The notes under the pieces are model-generated. The model was not told where the DNA came from. It made no database searches and saw only the letters and a program-made list of their open reading frames with translations. Below are positions 16,645-24,454 of a stretch of 64,000 nucleotides of DNA, one piece after another. Each line of letters begins with the position of its first letter. The first letter of the stretch is position 1. A program made the translations under genes and the position numbers. Origin of the DNA: Caproicibacter sp047777415. Its GTDB lineage: Bacteria; Bacillota; Clostridia; Oscillospirales; Acutalibacteraceae. The stretch covers positions 372,001 to 436,000 of the forward strand of contig JBKEEO010000001.1 of assembly GCA_047777415.1 (NCBI GenBank), in the 5' to 3' direction.

Positions 16645-17301
16645 TCACAGCTGTCCTTTCGGCGGGATTTTAATGGTGCTGCCTGCATAAATCAAATTGG
16701 GATTTTTGATTCCGTTATACGCCGCTAATTTGCTGTAATAGGAGGCGCTGCCATAGTATTTTTTGCTGATTGCACTTAAGGTGTCGCCAGATTTTATCGT
16801 GTACGACTGCTCCGTGGTTGTAACCTTACCGGACGATAAAGAACGGCTTAGATTGATGCTCTTTGAAGTGGTTTGTACCTGAACCGGTTTGAGTTCTTTT
16901 CGTTCATGCAGCGTCATGGTGACATAAACGTCATTGGTGCCATCCTGTTCTCCGTAATCGATGCTTTCCATATAGACCGGCAGATTGATGGAAGTTCCCG
17001 ATACCACATAGCGCAGGTTTGCCCGATTGTCGATGTATTTTTGCCACAGGTCAATGTAGTAGTATGGCTGCATGGTTTCTCTGAAATTATTAAACGGATA
17101 ATACTGTGCCGGCAGCATCAGTTCCAGCTTAATAGTCGCCAGTGTCGGATATCCGGCGATTGCCACGTCGCCCAGCGTATGGATATTAATGGTTTCAATG
17201 TTGATTCCATGGGACACCTGAAAGCTGGAAGGCGTCACCGGTAAAGTCATTTCCGAATTCATATCCTCGTTTTTAATGATAACCAGTCGCTTCGTGCTCA
17301 C
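16645..17301 (-). CDS. xkdP: LysM-domain tail protein, XkdP-like
   Basis: A 218-residue protein. The C-terminal LysM domain (last 50 residues) contains YTIKSGDTLSAISKKYYG and the NPNLIYAGSTIKIP end. The N-terminal part matches XkdP. It probably contacts peptidoglycan or the hub during assembly. GTG at 17301 was preferred over 17310 because AAAGGCGG is then 8 bases away. It is the first tail gene after the lipoprotein cargo and its terminator. Confidence 0.9.
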   Translation of the reverse strand: MSTKRLVIIKNEDMNSEMTLPVTPSSFQVSHGINIETINIHTLGDVAIAGYPTLATIKLELMLPAQYYPFNNFRETMQPYYYIDLWQKYIDNRANLRYVVSGTSINLPVYMESIDYGEQDGTNDVYVTMTLHERKELKPVQVQTTSKSINLSRSLSSGKVTTTEQSYTIKSGDTLSAISKKYYGSASYYSKLAAYNGIKNPNLIYAGSTIKIPPKGQL

Positions 17302-17324
17302 ATCAATCACCGCCTTTCAAGTAT

Positions 17325-17357
17325 AAAAATAGCGGCCACACGAATGTGGTCGCCGCT
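17325..17357 (-). terminator. Terminator after the lipoprotein gene
   Basis: AGCGG/CCGCT plus CCACA/TGTGG stem with CGAA loop, then ATTTTT on the minus strand. Unexpected inside a tail operon. Confidence 0.75.
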
Positions 17358-17374
17358 AGTTTAATCAATTCAAG

Positions 17375-18019
17375 TTAGCTTTTAGGAGTAATTGTAAACA
17401 TAGCAGTTCCGCTATTTACAATATAAGAAAAATCACAAAACTGCGTTTCGGCAACTTTTATGCTATCCTCCGAAATATTATATATTTTTAACTCTTCTAA
17501 AAGAGATTCCGCTTCAGCTTCACTTGTTGCCATATATGCCAGCGTATTAATGACGCTCCAATAATATGTTGGATTAGCTTTTTCTAGGTCTATTGCTTTT
17601 GATTTATTATTAAAAAAATAAGAAATTGCAATCAATTTATCATTATTTTTGTCTACCATTAAATCAAGGCTACCAGTATCCCCAAAGGAATAAGTATAGC
17701 CCAGACAGTTTCCAACGTCGGGCCAATCAGTCTCTTTTACAGAAGACTGAATATCCGATAGCAAAGTTAAATTTTTGCTTTTTAGTGCGGAATCCTGCGC
17801 CTTCACGAATTGTTCTCGTGTCAAATCAAATTCCTTGTTTGATGGTATTGAACTATTTTGAGCACTTGAATTATCCGGTGCTTCTGATGATGCAACTTCT
17901 GAAAGTATGGCTTCTGAAGATGGTTCAATGTCGCTGGAAGATACCGATTGACTCGAACTACAAGCAAATAAAAAGGTTGATATTGTCCCCAACAAAAACA
18001 AGGCTAAAATTCTTTTCAT
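17375..18019 (-). CDS. Prophage-encoded lipoprotein, unknown
   Basis: A 214-residue lipoprotein. The signal peptide MKRILALFLLGTISTFLF is followed by ACSSS, giving a clear lipobox Cys. About 50 Ser-rich residues follow, then a soluble domain of about 140 residues. Start at 18019 with AGGAGGG; the domain is not recognised. It lies between tape measure and LysM tail genes, has its own promoter and terminator, and is more AT-rich than its neighbours. Lipoproteins expressed from prophages can block superinfection, for example Ltp of phage TP-J34, which targets a tape measure protein. That analogy is inference here. Confidence 0.85.
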   Translation of the reverse strand: MKRILALFLLGTISTFLFACSSSQSVSSSDIEPSSEAILSEVASSEAPDNSSAQNSSIPSNKEFDLTREQFVKAQDSALKSKNLTLLSDIQSSVKETDWPDVGNCLGYTYSFGDTGSLDLMVDKNNDKLIAISYFFNNKSKAIDLEKANPTYYWSVINTLAYMATSEAEAESLLEELKIYNISEDSIKVAETQFCDFSYIVNSGTAMFTITPKS

Positions 18020-18039
18020 GTTCTTTCCCTCCTGCACGC

Positions 18040-18068
18040 ATTATAGCGATATAAGAAATAAAAATCAA
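18040..18068 (-). promoter_or_regulatory. Promoter of the lipoprotein gene
   Basis: TTGATT (18063-18068), exactly 17 bp, TATAAT (18040-18045) on the minus strand. The -35 overlaps the TGA of the tape measure gene. The predicted start of transcription falls at or just before the SD, giving a very short leader. Confidence 0.7.
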
Positions 18069-20173
18069 GGAGTTACCGCATCGGCTTGCTTTATTTTTTG
18101 ATAAAGCCTATACGCAATCGCATCAAAATCAGATTCCTTGCGGACAGTGACAGGGCCAGTAATCGTAACATTTATACCACCGCTCTTTTGCGAACGTGCC
18201 TCAACGCCGGTTAATACCCGTTCGTCCTCATGGAGCAGTGCGGGATAGTTATTGTATGGCACACGGTTTAATCCCGTGGCATACCCTCCCAATCCGATTT
18301 CTTTTTCGTGTCCGGATAATCCGGTCGGAGTTTTTTCGCCGGAGCCGGAACTCCAGCCAAACAAAGAGGCCGGGTTTAGCCCATTTTTATACGCATTTTT
18401 TATAGCGTCTAATGTTCCTTCGGATAATTTTTGGCCAAACTGGTACCCAGTGTCATAGTATGCTTTATTTAGCACGCTATCCGTTTGAATACTGTCAATC
18501 AGGTCTAAATTACCCTGTAATTCCAGCTGATACCCTTCTGTTAATTTATACTCGTTACCGGCTATGATTTTGGCTTTCATAATATCACGTGCAGCACGTT
18601 GCTCGGCTTCTTTGTCCCCTTTGGCTGCCTTGGCCATTGCGTCTTGATAATCTTTTGCCAGCTGTTCCAGTTCTTTAACATGGTTTTCATCTTTCCAGTC
18701 TCCGGTTATTTTACCGGTCGTTACACTGGTATACGCATCTGCTTCCAGCTGTAACTGCGTGTTTTGCAAATCGGCTTTAAATTTACCCTGCATTTTGTAG
18801 GCTTCTTTTAAGGCTTCCCCAGCCTTGCCGCTTAACGTCTGAATTTGCGCCTGTATCCCATTTTTGGCTTCTTCATTAAATCCTTCGCCAAAGGAAGCCA
18901 ATAAATCATTTTGCACATCTTCCAGTGTGCTTTGCAGCCCGGCATAAGTTTGGGACTGCAATTCCATGCTGTTTTTATTGGCTTCGCCCATTTTATCGGC
19001 TAGGATTTTAGCGGCTGCGGCACCGGGGACAAGACCTTTTGACACCATTTCCTGTATGTCTGCTTTTGATTTTCCGGTCGCCTCCGATAAATAATCGAGA
19101 GCGGGGATATGGCGTTCCATCAACATATTTAAGTATTCAGCCGTAACTTTGCCCGTGGAATTCATACGGCCTAAAACAGTGGCAACCATATTCATGTCTT
19201 CCAGACTCATTCCGGTTGCCGAACCGGTGTCACCGATTTTGGTAAGCAGAGGAATGATTTCCTCCTGGCTGTACCCATAGTTCAGCAGCGTTTTGCTTAG
19301 ATTCGTAAGCTGGTCATATTCAAACGGTGTTTTGTTGCCGAATTCGCGAATCGAGTCAAGGAATTCTGTTGCTTTATCTTTACTGCCCAGAATCGTGGTA
19401 AAAGAAATGACATCCTGCTCTCTTTGTGCCGCAATTGCACTGCCGCTTTCTAGGTTGCTGGTTTCTTCGTTTTTCACCGTATTGTATTGCTCTTGAACAG
19501 CGGACTTAAAATAATCGTCTTTCTTCTCAAAGTTCTGTGCCGCCGCGTTAATAGCGCCGGATGCCGCACCAACAGCTGCCCCGATCACAGTACCTACCGG
19601 TCCTGCGATGCTTCCCATTGCCGCTCCTGTTGTAACACCGCTTAGCACACTGCTGACAGCTGTTCCGGTTTCGTCATTAAAGGCCGATGAAATAAAGGTT
19701 TGCGCGGCACCGGAGAGGGAATCGCCTAGCATTTTGGTAATACCGGCGCTCGCTAATTTGGATAAAATTCCGGAACTGTCAAACCCTTTTGCAGAAGAGC
19801 CTCGGCTCGCCCGGTTGTCGGCTTTTTCCACAGCATCGGTCATATTGAGAATGTCTTTTTCTGCCTGCCGCGCGTTTTGTGACACCAGATTCAGATTGCG
19901 CCTTGCATTCTCATAATTTGCCGCAGCCATATCCCGCGCCATCTTGTCTGCGGCGTCTCCGGTCGCATTGTATTGCTTTTCCGCCGCTTTCAGGGCCTCT
20001 CTGGCTTTGGCTGTGTCAACTTTTAACTGATATTTTGTTTTATTCAGCGCGTCCAGCTTTTGCATGGTGCTGACAAGATCCTTATTAAAGGATAGATTTG
20101 CCGTGCGCATCTTCGTAATTGCATCGGAGAAATTGTCTTTTGCGCTGATTGCAATACTGACATCCCGTGCCAT
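18065..20173 (-). CDS. Tail tape measure protein
   Basis: A 702-residue tape measure protein. The N-terminal 130 residues are a coiled coil (NLSFNKDLVSTMQKLDAL, AAEKQYNATGD). A Gly/Ala-rich hydrophobic stretch follows (about 160-215), then a tape-measure N-domain-like region (ILGSKDKATEFLDSIREFG, TLLNYGYSQEEIIPLLTKIG). At about 0.15 nm per residue it would specify a tail near 105 nm. The ATG overlaps the stop of the frameshifted chaperone extension (TAATG), as is usual. Confidence 0.92.
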   Translation of the reverse strand: MARDVSIAISAKDNFSDAITKMRTANLSFNKDLVSTMQKLDALNKTKYQLKVDTAKAREALKAAEKQYNATGDAADKMARDMAAANYENARRNLNLVSQNARQAEKDILNMTDAVEKADNRASRGSSAKGFDSSGILSKLASAGITKMLGDSLSGAAQTFISSAFNDETGTAVSSVLSGVTTGAAMGSIAGPVGTVIGAAVGAASGAINAAAQNFEKKDDYFKSAVQEQYNTVKNEETSNLESGSAIAAQREQDVISFTTILGSKDKATEFLDSIREFGNKTPFEYDQLTNLSKTLLNYGYSQEEIIPLLTKIGDTGSATGMSLEDMNMVATVLGRMNSTGKVTAEYLNMLMERHIPALDYLSEATGKSKADIQEMVSKGLVPGAAAAKILADKMGEANKNSMELQSQTYAGLQSTLEDVQNDLLASFGEGFNEEAKNGIQAQIQTLSGKAGEALKEAYKMQGKFKADLQNTQLQLEADAYTSVTTGKITGDWKDENHVKELEQLAKDYQDAMAKAAKGDKEAEQRAARDIMKAKIIAGNEYKLTEGYQLELQGNLDLIDSIQTDSVLNKAYYDTGYQFGQKLSEGTLDAIKNAYKNGLNPASLFGWSSGSGEKTPTGLSGHEKEIGLGGYATGLNRVPYNNYPALLHEDERVLTGVEARSQKSGGINVTITGPVTVRKESDFDAIAYRLYQKIKQADAVTP

Positions 20174-20319
20174 TAGGAACGCGCCTCCTTAAAATAATAA
20201 TCAGTAAAAGTCAGTAAAAGGAGCTTTTCCCCCGCTGAAAGCTCATAATACTGGTGCGGCAAAATCCCGTATTTTGTAAACAAATAATAGAGGAAACCAA
20301 TTTCCGGGTCATCCTCTAT
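20173..20319 (-). CDS. Tail assembly chaperone, -1 frameshift extension
   Basis: A 48-codon open stretch without its own start, in the -1 frame of the upstream XkdN-like gene. It begins at the end of an A9 run and ends at the tape measure start. Its sequence (IEDDPEIGFLYYLFTKYGI and onward, ending DYYFKEARS) looks like protein. The fusion would be 176 residues. Programmed -1 frameshifting between the two genes before the tape measure is a conserved feature of tailed phages. Confidence 0.8.
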   Translation of the reverse strand: MEDDPEIGFLYYLFTKYGILPHQYYELSAGEKLLLLTFTDYYFKEARS

Positions 20320-20702
20320 TTTTTTTTAAGATTTTCAACTGCTTCAATGGTGCTGCCGCGGTATCCGCATAAGTCGGCCACCACATTGGATAAATCCTGT
20401 ATTTCCCCGGGCAAGAGCATCTTTTTCAGCAGTTCTGCGGGTGTAACTGCATTGAATTTCTCCAATAAATCCTTGTTTTTCAGGTTTGGCGAAACCGTGG
20501 CAGCCAGCACAATAAAAACAGACAGTTCGTTGTCAAACCGGTGCTGCTCAATAATTTCATTCAGGCGATTATAAGACAACTGCCTGATTTTAAATACAAC
20601 CGGCTTTCCGCAAATCTTGCTCAGCCGTTTGATTTTTACTTTCTTCTCCGTTGGAGATGGAATATCCATTTGTAACAGTAAATCCAGTGTATTATCTTCC
20701 AT
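20316..20702 (-). CDS. xkdN: XkdN-like tail assembly chaperone
   Basis: A 128-residue XkdN-like protein containing LLLQMDIPSPTEKKVKIKRLSK near its start and a C-terminal NVVADLCGYRGSTIEAVE. It binds and holds the tape measure during tail assembly. Its last codons are Leu-Lys-Lys-Lys over an A9 slippery run, directly before the stop. Most ribosomes should stop here; some shift to make the longer form. Confidence 0.88.
   Translation of the reverse strand: MEDNTLDLLLQMDIPSPTEKKVKIKRLSKICGKPVVFKIRQLSYNRLNEIIEQHRFDNELSVFIVLAATVSPNLKNKDLLEKFNAVTPAELLKKMLLPGEIQDLSNVVADLCGYRGSTIEAVENLKKK
20319..20327 (-). other. Slippery A9 site for -1 frameshifting
   Basis: Nine consecutive A residues on the minus strand, immediately before TAG. 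An 8-bp inverted repeat (ATAGAGGA with TCCTCTAT) begins at the run and could form a stimulatory stem. Confidence 0.75.
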
Positions 20703-20705
20703 TTT

Positions 20706-21137
20706 TTAATCCTCCGGCATCAAATCAAGGAATGTGTAATCGGTGTACGTAAACGGACATTCTACCTGACCAAGCTTTCCGCTTTCCCAGTCCGCCAGGG
20801 TCAAGTCGTCAAAAGAAACTCCGGTCGCACTGATTCGTTCCGCGCCATATGTATCCGGGTCGTCCAGTTTTGAAATGAGGGTGAATCGCACGTCTTGACC
20901 ATTTTTCAGCTTTTCGCCGATGAGCCTTGCCATTCGACTGCTGCACTTATACAGCTTTACGGTTCCGGTCAGTTCAATGCCGGTAATTTTATTGTCCACA
21001 GCCATCTTGCCGGGAATATACACCTTTTCTTTGGTCGGTTTGACCGCTAGCTTGCAGCCATAGCACTCGGACACAAGGTCACCATCCAGCCAGACCTGCC
21101 CAAACGTGCCGTTTGCCACTCTTTTTGCACTATCCAT
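20706..21137 (-). CDS. xkdM: Tail tube protein, XkdM-like
   Basis: A 143-residue tail tube protein (XkdM/DUF2001). It begins MDSAKRVANGTFGQVWLDGD and carries VYIPGKMAVDNKITGIELTG, both typical. It forms the inner tube of the contractile tail. SD AAGGAGGG upstream. Adjacent to the sheath gene as expected. Confidence 0.93.
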   Translation of the reverse strand: MDSAKRVANGTFGQVWLDGDLVSECYGCKLAVKPTKEKVYIPGKMAVDNKITGIELTGTVKLYKCSSRMARLIGEKLKNGQDVRFTLISKLDDPDTYGAERISATGVSFDDLTLADWESGKLGQVECPFTYTDYTFLDLMPED

Positions 21138-21150
21138 GCTGTATCCCTCC

Positions 21151-22209
21151 TTAGATATTCAAATTTAGGGTAATGTCTTCCATGGCGTCCAATATGCTCA
21201 CATATCCGGTAAGGAAAACCTTACTGCCGGTGTTTGCCTTGCGGATTTCCTGACTCGTCATCTTGGACACATCCGTTCCATTGGATTCCAGATAATTTTT
21301 AATCGCCGTTTCGTCGAAGTCCACTGAATAATCGGACAGGATGTTTTCTGTAACCAGCGTGTCAAAATATCCGCGAATTGCTGTCAGCAGTAAACATTTG
21401 CTGTCATAGTTGTTCGGATATTTTCCGATATAGCTATCCTGCGCAGTCTTTCGGATGTCGCTTTGAATCATGTCCACAGCTTCCACGATTTTGATTTTCT
21501 TAAACGCCTCGCCTTTGTCCGATGTCGTGGTTTTCATGCTGTTGACACCGCGGCCGGTTTCCACTTTTTCGCCATCCCACAGCAGCACCAGCTGTCCGTC
21601 ATCGATAGCGTTGTCGAGTTCTTCGTTAGTCAGCCGCTTGACATCCGAAACCTCCGGAAGGCTTGCGTAGGTACAGGAAATTGTCATGGGCGTTCCGGCA
21701 ATCAATCCGGCAATACGGGAGCAATACTCCGACGTCGAATAGGTGTTGTTCCCGACTTTGATTTCATCACCGGTGAAGTTGATAATTCCCTCACTGTCTG
21801 CGGCCGTGTTCGGAAGCACCGCTTTATACGTGTAATTATTTTGGCGCATGGACTTAATCCATGTTGCAATGGCGGCAGCTTCTTCCTCGGTACAGTCGGG
21901 TGGTCCCACAAGATAATCAAAGGTCTGTGTTGCCATAAAGTTCAGAGCATCGGTCAGGTCCGCTGCATCCGTAGGCAGCACATAGGCAATGACTTTCCGC
22001 GGCACATTTACATACCCTAAAAAAGCCTGTGCAATGTACGTCTTGTTTTCAGCACTCAAGTCTGACGGAATTTTTGTCGCGTCCGTTAAGGAAAGTTCAC
22101 CGTTGTGGGTACTGTCCTTCAAAATCAAAGCCACTACACCTTTTGAACTTTGGTTAATAGATGCAGCGGCCGTGGTTGTAAATGCGATATTGATATTTGG
22201 CAATCCCAT
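21151..22209 (-). CDS. xkdK: Tail sheath protein, XkdK-like
   Basis: A 352-residue contractile sheath protein. N-terminus MGLPNINIAFTTTAAAS, a KRLTNEELDNAIDDGQLVL segment and the C-terminal GYVSILDAMEDITLNLNI are characteristic of XkdK-type sheaths. Its presence shows the phage is a myovirus. Shorter than T4 gp18 but normal for PBSX-like phages. Confidence 0.93.
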   Translation of the reverse strand: MGLPNINIAFTTTAAASINQSSKGVVALILKDSTHNGELSLTDATKIPSDLSAENKTYIAQAFLGYVNVPRKVIAYVLPTDAADLTDALNFMATQTFDYLVGPPDCTEEEAAAIATWIKSMRQNNYTYKAVLPNTAADSEGIINFTGDEIKVGNNTYSTSEYCSRIAGLIAGTPMTISCTYASLPEVSDVKRLTNEELDNAIDDGQLVLLWDGEKVETGRGVNSMKTTTSDKGEAFKKIKIVEAVDMIQSDIRKTAQDSYIGKYPNNYDSKCLLLTAIRGYFDTLVTENILSDYSVDFDETAIKNYLESNGTDVSKMTSQEIRKANTGSKVFLTGYVSILDAMEDITLNLNI

Positions 22210-22221
22210 ATAGATACCCCC

Positions 22222-22671
22222 TTATTTTGCTCTCAAATCGGTTTCCACTTCTTCTGCAAGTGGCACTGTTTCCTCTATTTCACCGCGGTCGTCAAAAAAT
22301 TCAAATTGCAGGTCCACATAGGACCGGTCATTGTCATAACCTGCCGTGTTTGCTTTCACTTTCAGAGAACGGTCTCCGACTTTCAGATATCCGCTGCGGA
22401 ACAGATTCACAACAGCATCCTGCACATTCGTTAGTTCCATGCTGTCACTGTTGCCATATGCGTCCATTCCGATAAAGCAGGTAATAGAAAAATAAACGTT
22501 TACTTTTATCGTGCTGAAGTTGACGTCATCCGTATCCCGACGAACCGTTTCCAGCCAAAAGCTGGGACGCTTAAAATCCTTTGGGCAACGGTTGATATAG
22601 ACGGTTTCCGCCTGCAATTTTTCGACTAACAATTGATTGATGGCATCTCGTATCTGCTCCGTTGTAATCAT
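22222..22671 (-). CDS. Tail terminator-like protein (DUF6838 type)
   Basis: A 149-residue protein beginning MITTEQIRDAINQLL, with CPKDFKRPSFWLE and a beta-rich middle. Position (between the gp10-like gene and the sheath) and pattern match phage tail terminator proteins of the DUF6838 group. ATGA overlap with the upstream gene. Confidence 0.75.
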   Translation of the reverse strand: MITTEQIRDAINQLLVEKLQAETVYINRCPKDFKRPSFWLETVRRDTDDVNFSTIKVNVYFSITCFIGMDAYGNSDSMELTNVQDAVVNLFRSGYLKVGDRSLKVKANTAGYDNDRSYVDLQFEFFDDRGEIEETVPLAEEVETDLRAK

Positions 22672-23129
22672 CCGCGCTCCAACCTTTCTGCTAATCGGTC
22701 GGCAAACTGCTCGGCTATTGCAATTGCTTTTGATTCCATCGCGGAGCGGGATGCCTCATAAAAATGCCGTCCTTCGACATATGGCACTTTTATGTTTGGC
22801 TTGTAATGCTTCGCGTTGCCGGATGGTTTGCGAATTTTGTGGCCGTTTTCCAGGTAGTTTGTAATTGCTCCCGGGCTGTTTGCTCCGGTGCTGCTGCCCG
22901 ACGGGCGAACGGCGGCATATCCGCCGCCGCTGCCAACGTGTGGCTCCTGCCATGCTCTGATTTTTCCGCTGGCATCGTTTACAGAGGCGGCAATCTGTGA
23001 GTCAACCTCTTCTTTTGCAGCCTGTGCAAGTTCTTCGTGCAGTTCTCGCCGCATCTCAGGGATCTCATTTAACAGGTTGTTCAGTTCATCAGAAAACTTC
23101 TCGAGGTCGGAATTCTCTATACTCTGCAT
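22668..23129 (-). CDS. HK97 gp10-like head-tail component
   Basis: A 153-residue protein. The central GGYAAVRPSG region and VEGRHFYEASRSAMESKA near the end match HK97 gp10-type neck proteins. The N-terminal 50 residues are an acidic helix. Start supported by GGGAGG. Confidence 0.82.
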   Translation of the reverse strand: MQSIENSDLEKFSDELNNLLNEIPEMRRELHEELAQAAKEEVDSQIAASVNDASGKIRAWQEPHVGSGGGYAAVRPSGSSTGANSPGAITNYLENGHKIRKPSGNAKHYKPNIKVPYVEGRHFYEASRSAMESKAIAIAEQFADRLAERLERG

Positions 23130-23131
23130 GG

Positions 23132-23728
23132 CTATGCCTCCCTCGTGGCGGCAATCTCATACTCGTTTTTGAATTCATCGAGGTCGTGTACAATCTGAAC
23201 GTTATAAATCGTCTGACCCACTTTGACCAAATCCCCAAGGGCCAATTCGATGGGTTTCGGCGTCACCAAAACATACTGCACGTTAACCTGTGACTGAGGA
23301 TTCGATTTCTGAAATCCCATATACTTTTCCGTAAGGCAGGCAGGGAATGTGAGGACCGCCTGCGGCTCCGAATAGACAGGGCGATGTAAAGTCTCGTCCA
23401 TGGTTTTTTCTGCTTTCATCAGCTGGCAGGTTTTCGGTTCTACCATGGCCGCCGTGACCTCATAATATAGGCGGTTTATCTCGGTAATGTCGGTCAAAAA
23501 GCAGAACTTTCCGTTCCATCGAAATGCGTTGTTTAACGTTATATCATGCTTCCAAGTAGTAAAAGTTACCGATTTTGCACCAACTCCAATTTGTGAAAAC
23601 AGCGCTTTTTGTGGCTGAACTTCGGCTTTTGCAAAAATTGTGCCTTTTTCAGTCCAACTGTAAACCGTATCATTTTTTTGTAGTTCAAGCAGTGATATGA
23701 TTTCTGTCATTTCTCCGGGGTCATTCAT
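23132..23728 (-). CDS. Head closure-like protein
   Basis: A 198-residue protein in the head-tail joining slot, upstream of the gp10-like gene. It starts MNDPGEMTEIISLLELQKND, resembling phage head-tail adaptors (gp16/SPP1 class), with a beta-barrel-like body. Family assignment is mostly by position. ATGA overlap with the connector gene. Confidence 0.65.
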   Translation of the reverse strand: MNDPGEMTEIISLLELQKNDTVYSWTEKGTIFAKAEVQPQKALFSQIGVGAKSVTFTTWKHDITLNNAFRWNGKFCFLTDITEINRLYYEVTAAMVEPKTCQLMKAEKTMDETLHRPVYSEPQAVLTFPACLTEKYMGFQKSNPQSQVNVQYVLVTPKPIELALGDLVKVGQTIYNVQIVHDLDEFKNEYEIAATREA

Positions 23729-24276
23729 ACCGGAATCACCCGGCCCTTGCCAAGCAATGCATAAAATGCTGCTGGAATTGGTTCATCTCCGCCACGGTGC
23801 ATCCATGCCCATGTTGCGTACAGCAAGATTGCCTGCTTTACTTTATCCGGCACGGTATCATAGCCTGCAGTATAAACAATTTGGAGACGCCAAAAGTCTG
23901 GCATATCGCCATCAGTCTTTAACACCAGCATTGCAAGTCCTCCGTCATTGCGGACTTCAAATTGCTCCGTTACATCTTCCTCCGTACCATCCGGCAAAAT
24001 TGCTGTAACGCTTTTTAGCTCGCGAAACGGAGGCCGTGGAAGGGTAACAGTGAGAGGAGCATCACTGTGCCAACGCTCCTCTCTGCCTACCGTCAATTGT
24101 AAAGTTTGTTCACAATATGCAACATTCTGATATGCTTCCGCTTCCTCACGTCCGGCTTTCAGCATTACATTGACAATGGATTCCTGCTCTGCTGTAACCG
24201 GCAAACCATTTGCCCATTGTTTAAATTCATCAAGACTTACCGGTTCTTTTACCGGCGGAGTTATTACCTTTACCAC
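23725..24276 (-). CDS. Phage gp6-like head-tail connector
   Basis: A 183-residue connector. VSLDEFKQWANG and the KAGREEAEAYQNVAYCEQTL segment plus C-terminal VKQAILLYATWAWMHRG are typical of gp6-like connectors. GTG start with GGAGGG at good distance. It therefore overlaps the small upstream gene by 47 bp, which is unusually long. Confidence 0.85.
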   Translation of the reverse strand: MVKVITPPVKEPVSLDEFKQWANGLPVTAEQESIVNVMLKAGREEAEAYQNVAYCEQTLQLTVGREERWHSDAPLTVTLPRPPFRELKSVTAILPDGTEEDVTEQFEVRNDGGLAMLVLKTDGDMPDFWRLQIVYTAGYDTVPDKVKQAILLYATWAWMHRGGDEPIPAAFYALLGKGRVIPV

Positions 24277-24454
24277 CGGACTTGCCCTCCTCCACTTGCT
24301 CGACTTTAACCTCCTCCACTTGCGCAGCTTGAACTTCCTCCGCGTACCCAGCTTGAATCAAGTCTTTTGCTGTTTTATTATCGGCATCCACCGTTTCGCC
24401 GGCCGAATATGAAAATTTCAACCCTGCACAGCATTTTAAAACTTTAATTCTCAT
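24230..24454 (-). CDS. Small hypothetical head-region protein
   Basis: A 74-residue protein. The first 40 residues resemble the small N-terminal module of Mu-like head proteins (AGETVDADNKTAKDLIQAGYAEE). The last 30 are low-complexity Glu/Val then Gly/Lys. Overlaps the capsid gene by 4 bp and the connector by 47 bp. Function not recognised. Confidence 0.65.
   Translation of the reverse strand: MRIKVLKCCAGLKFSYSAGETVDADNKTAKDLIQAGYAEEVQAAQVEEVKVEQVEEGKSGGKGNNSAGKRTGKS

Noticed and set aside
21463..22020. 185-codon ORF antisense to the sheath gene
   Set aside because: Mirror of a real coding frame, rich in His and Cys, no SD.
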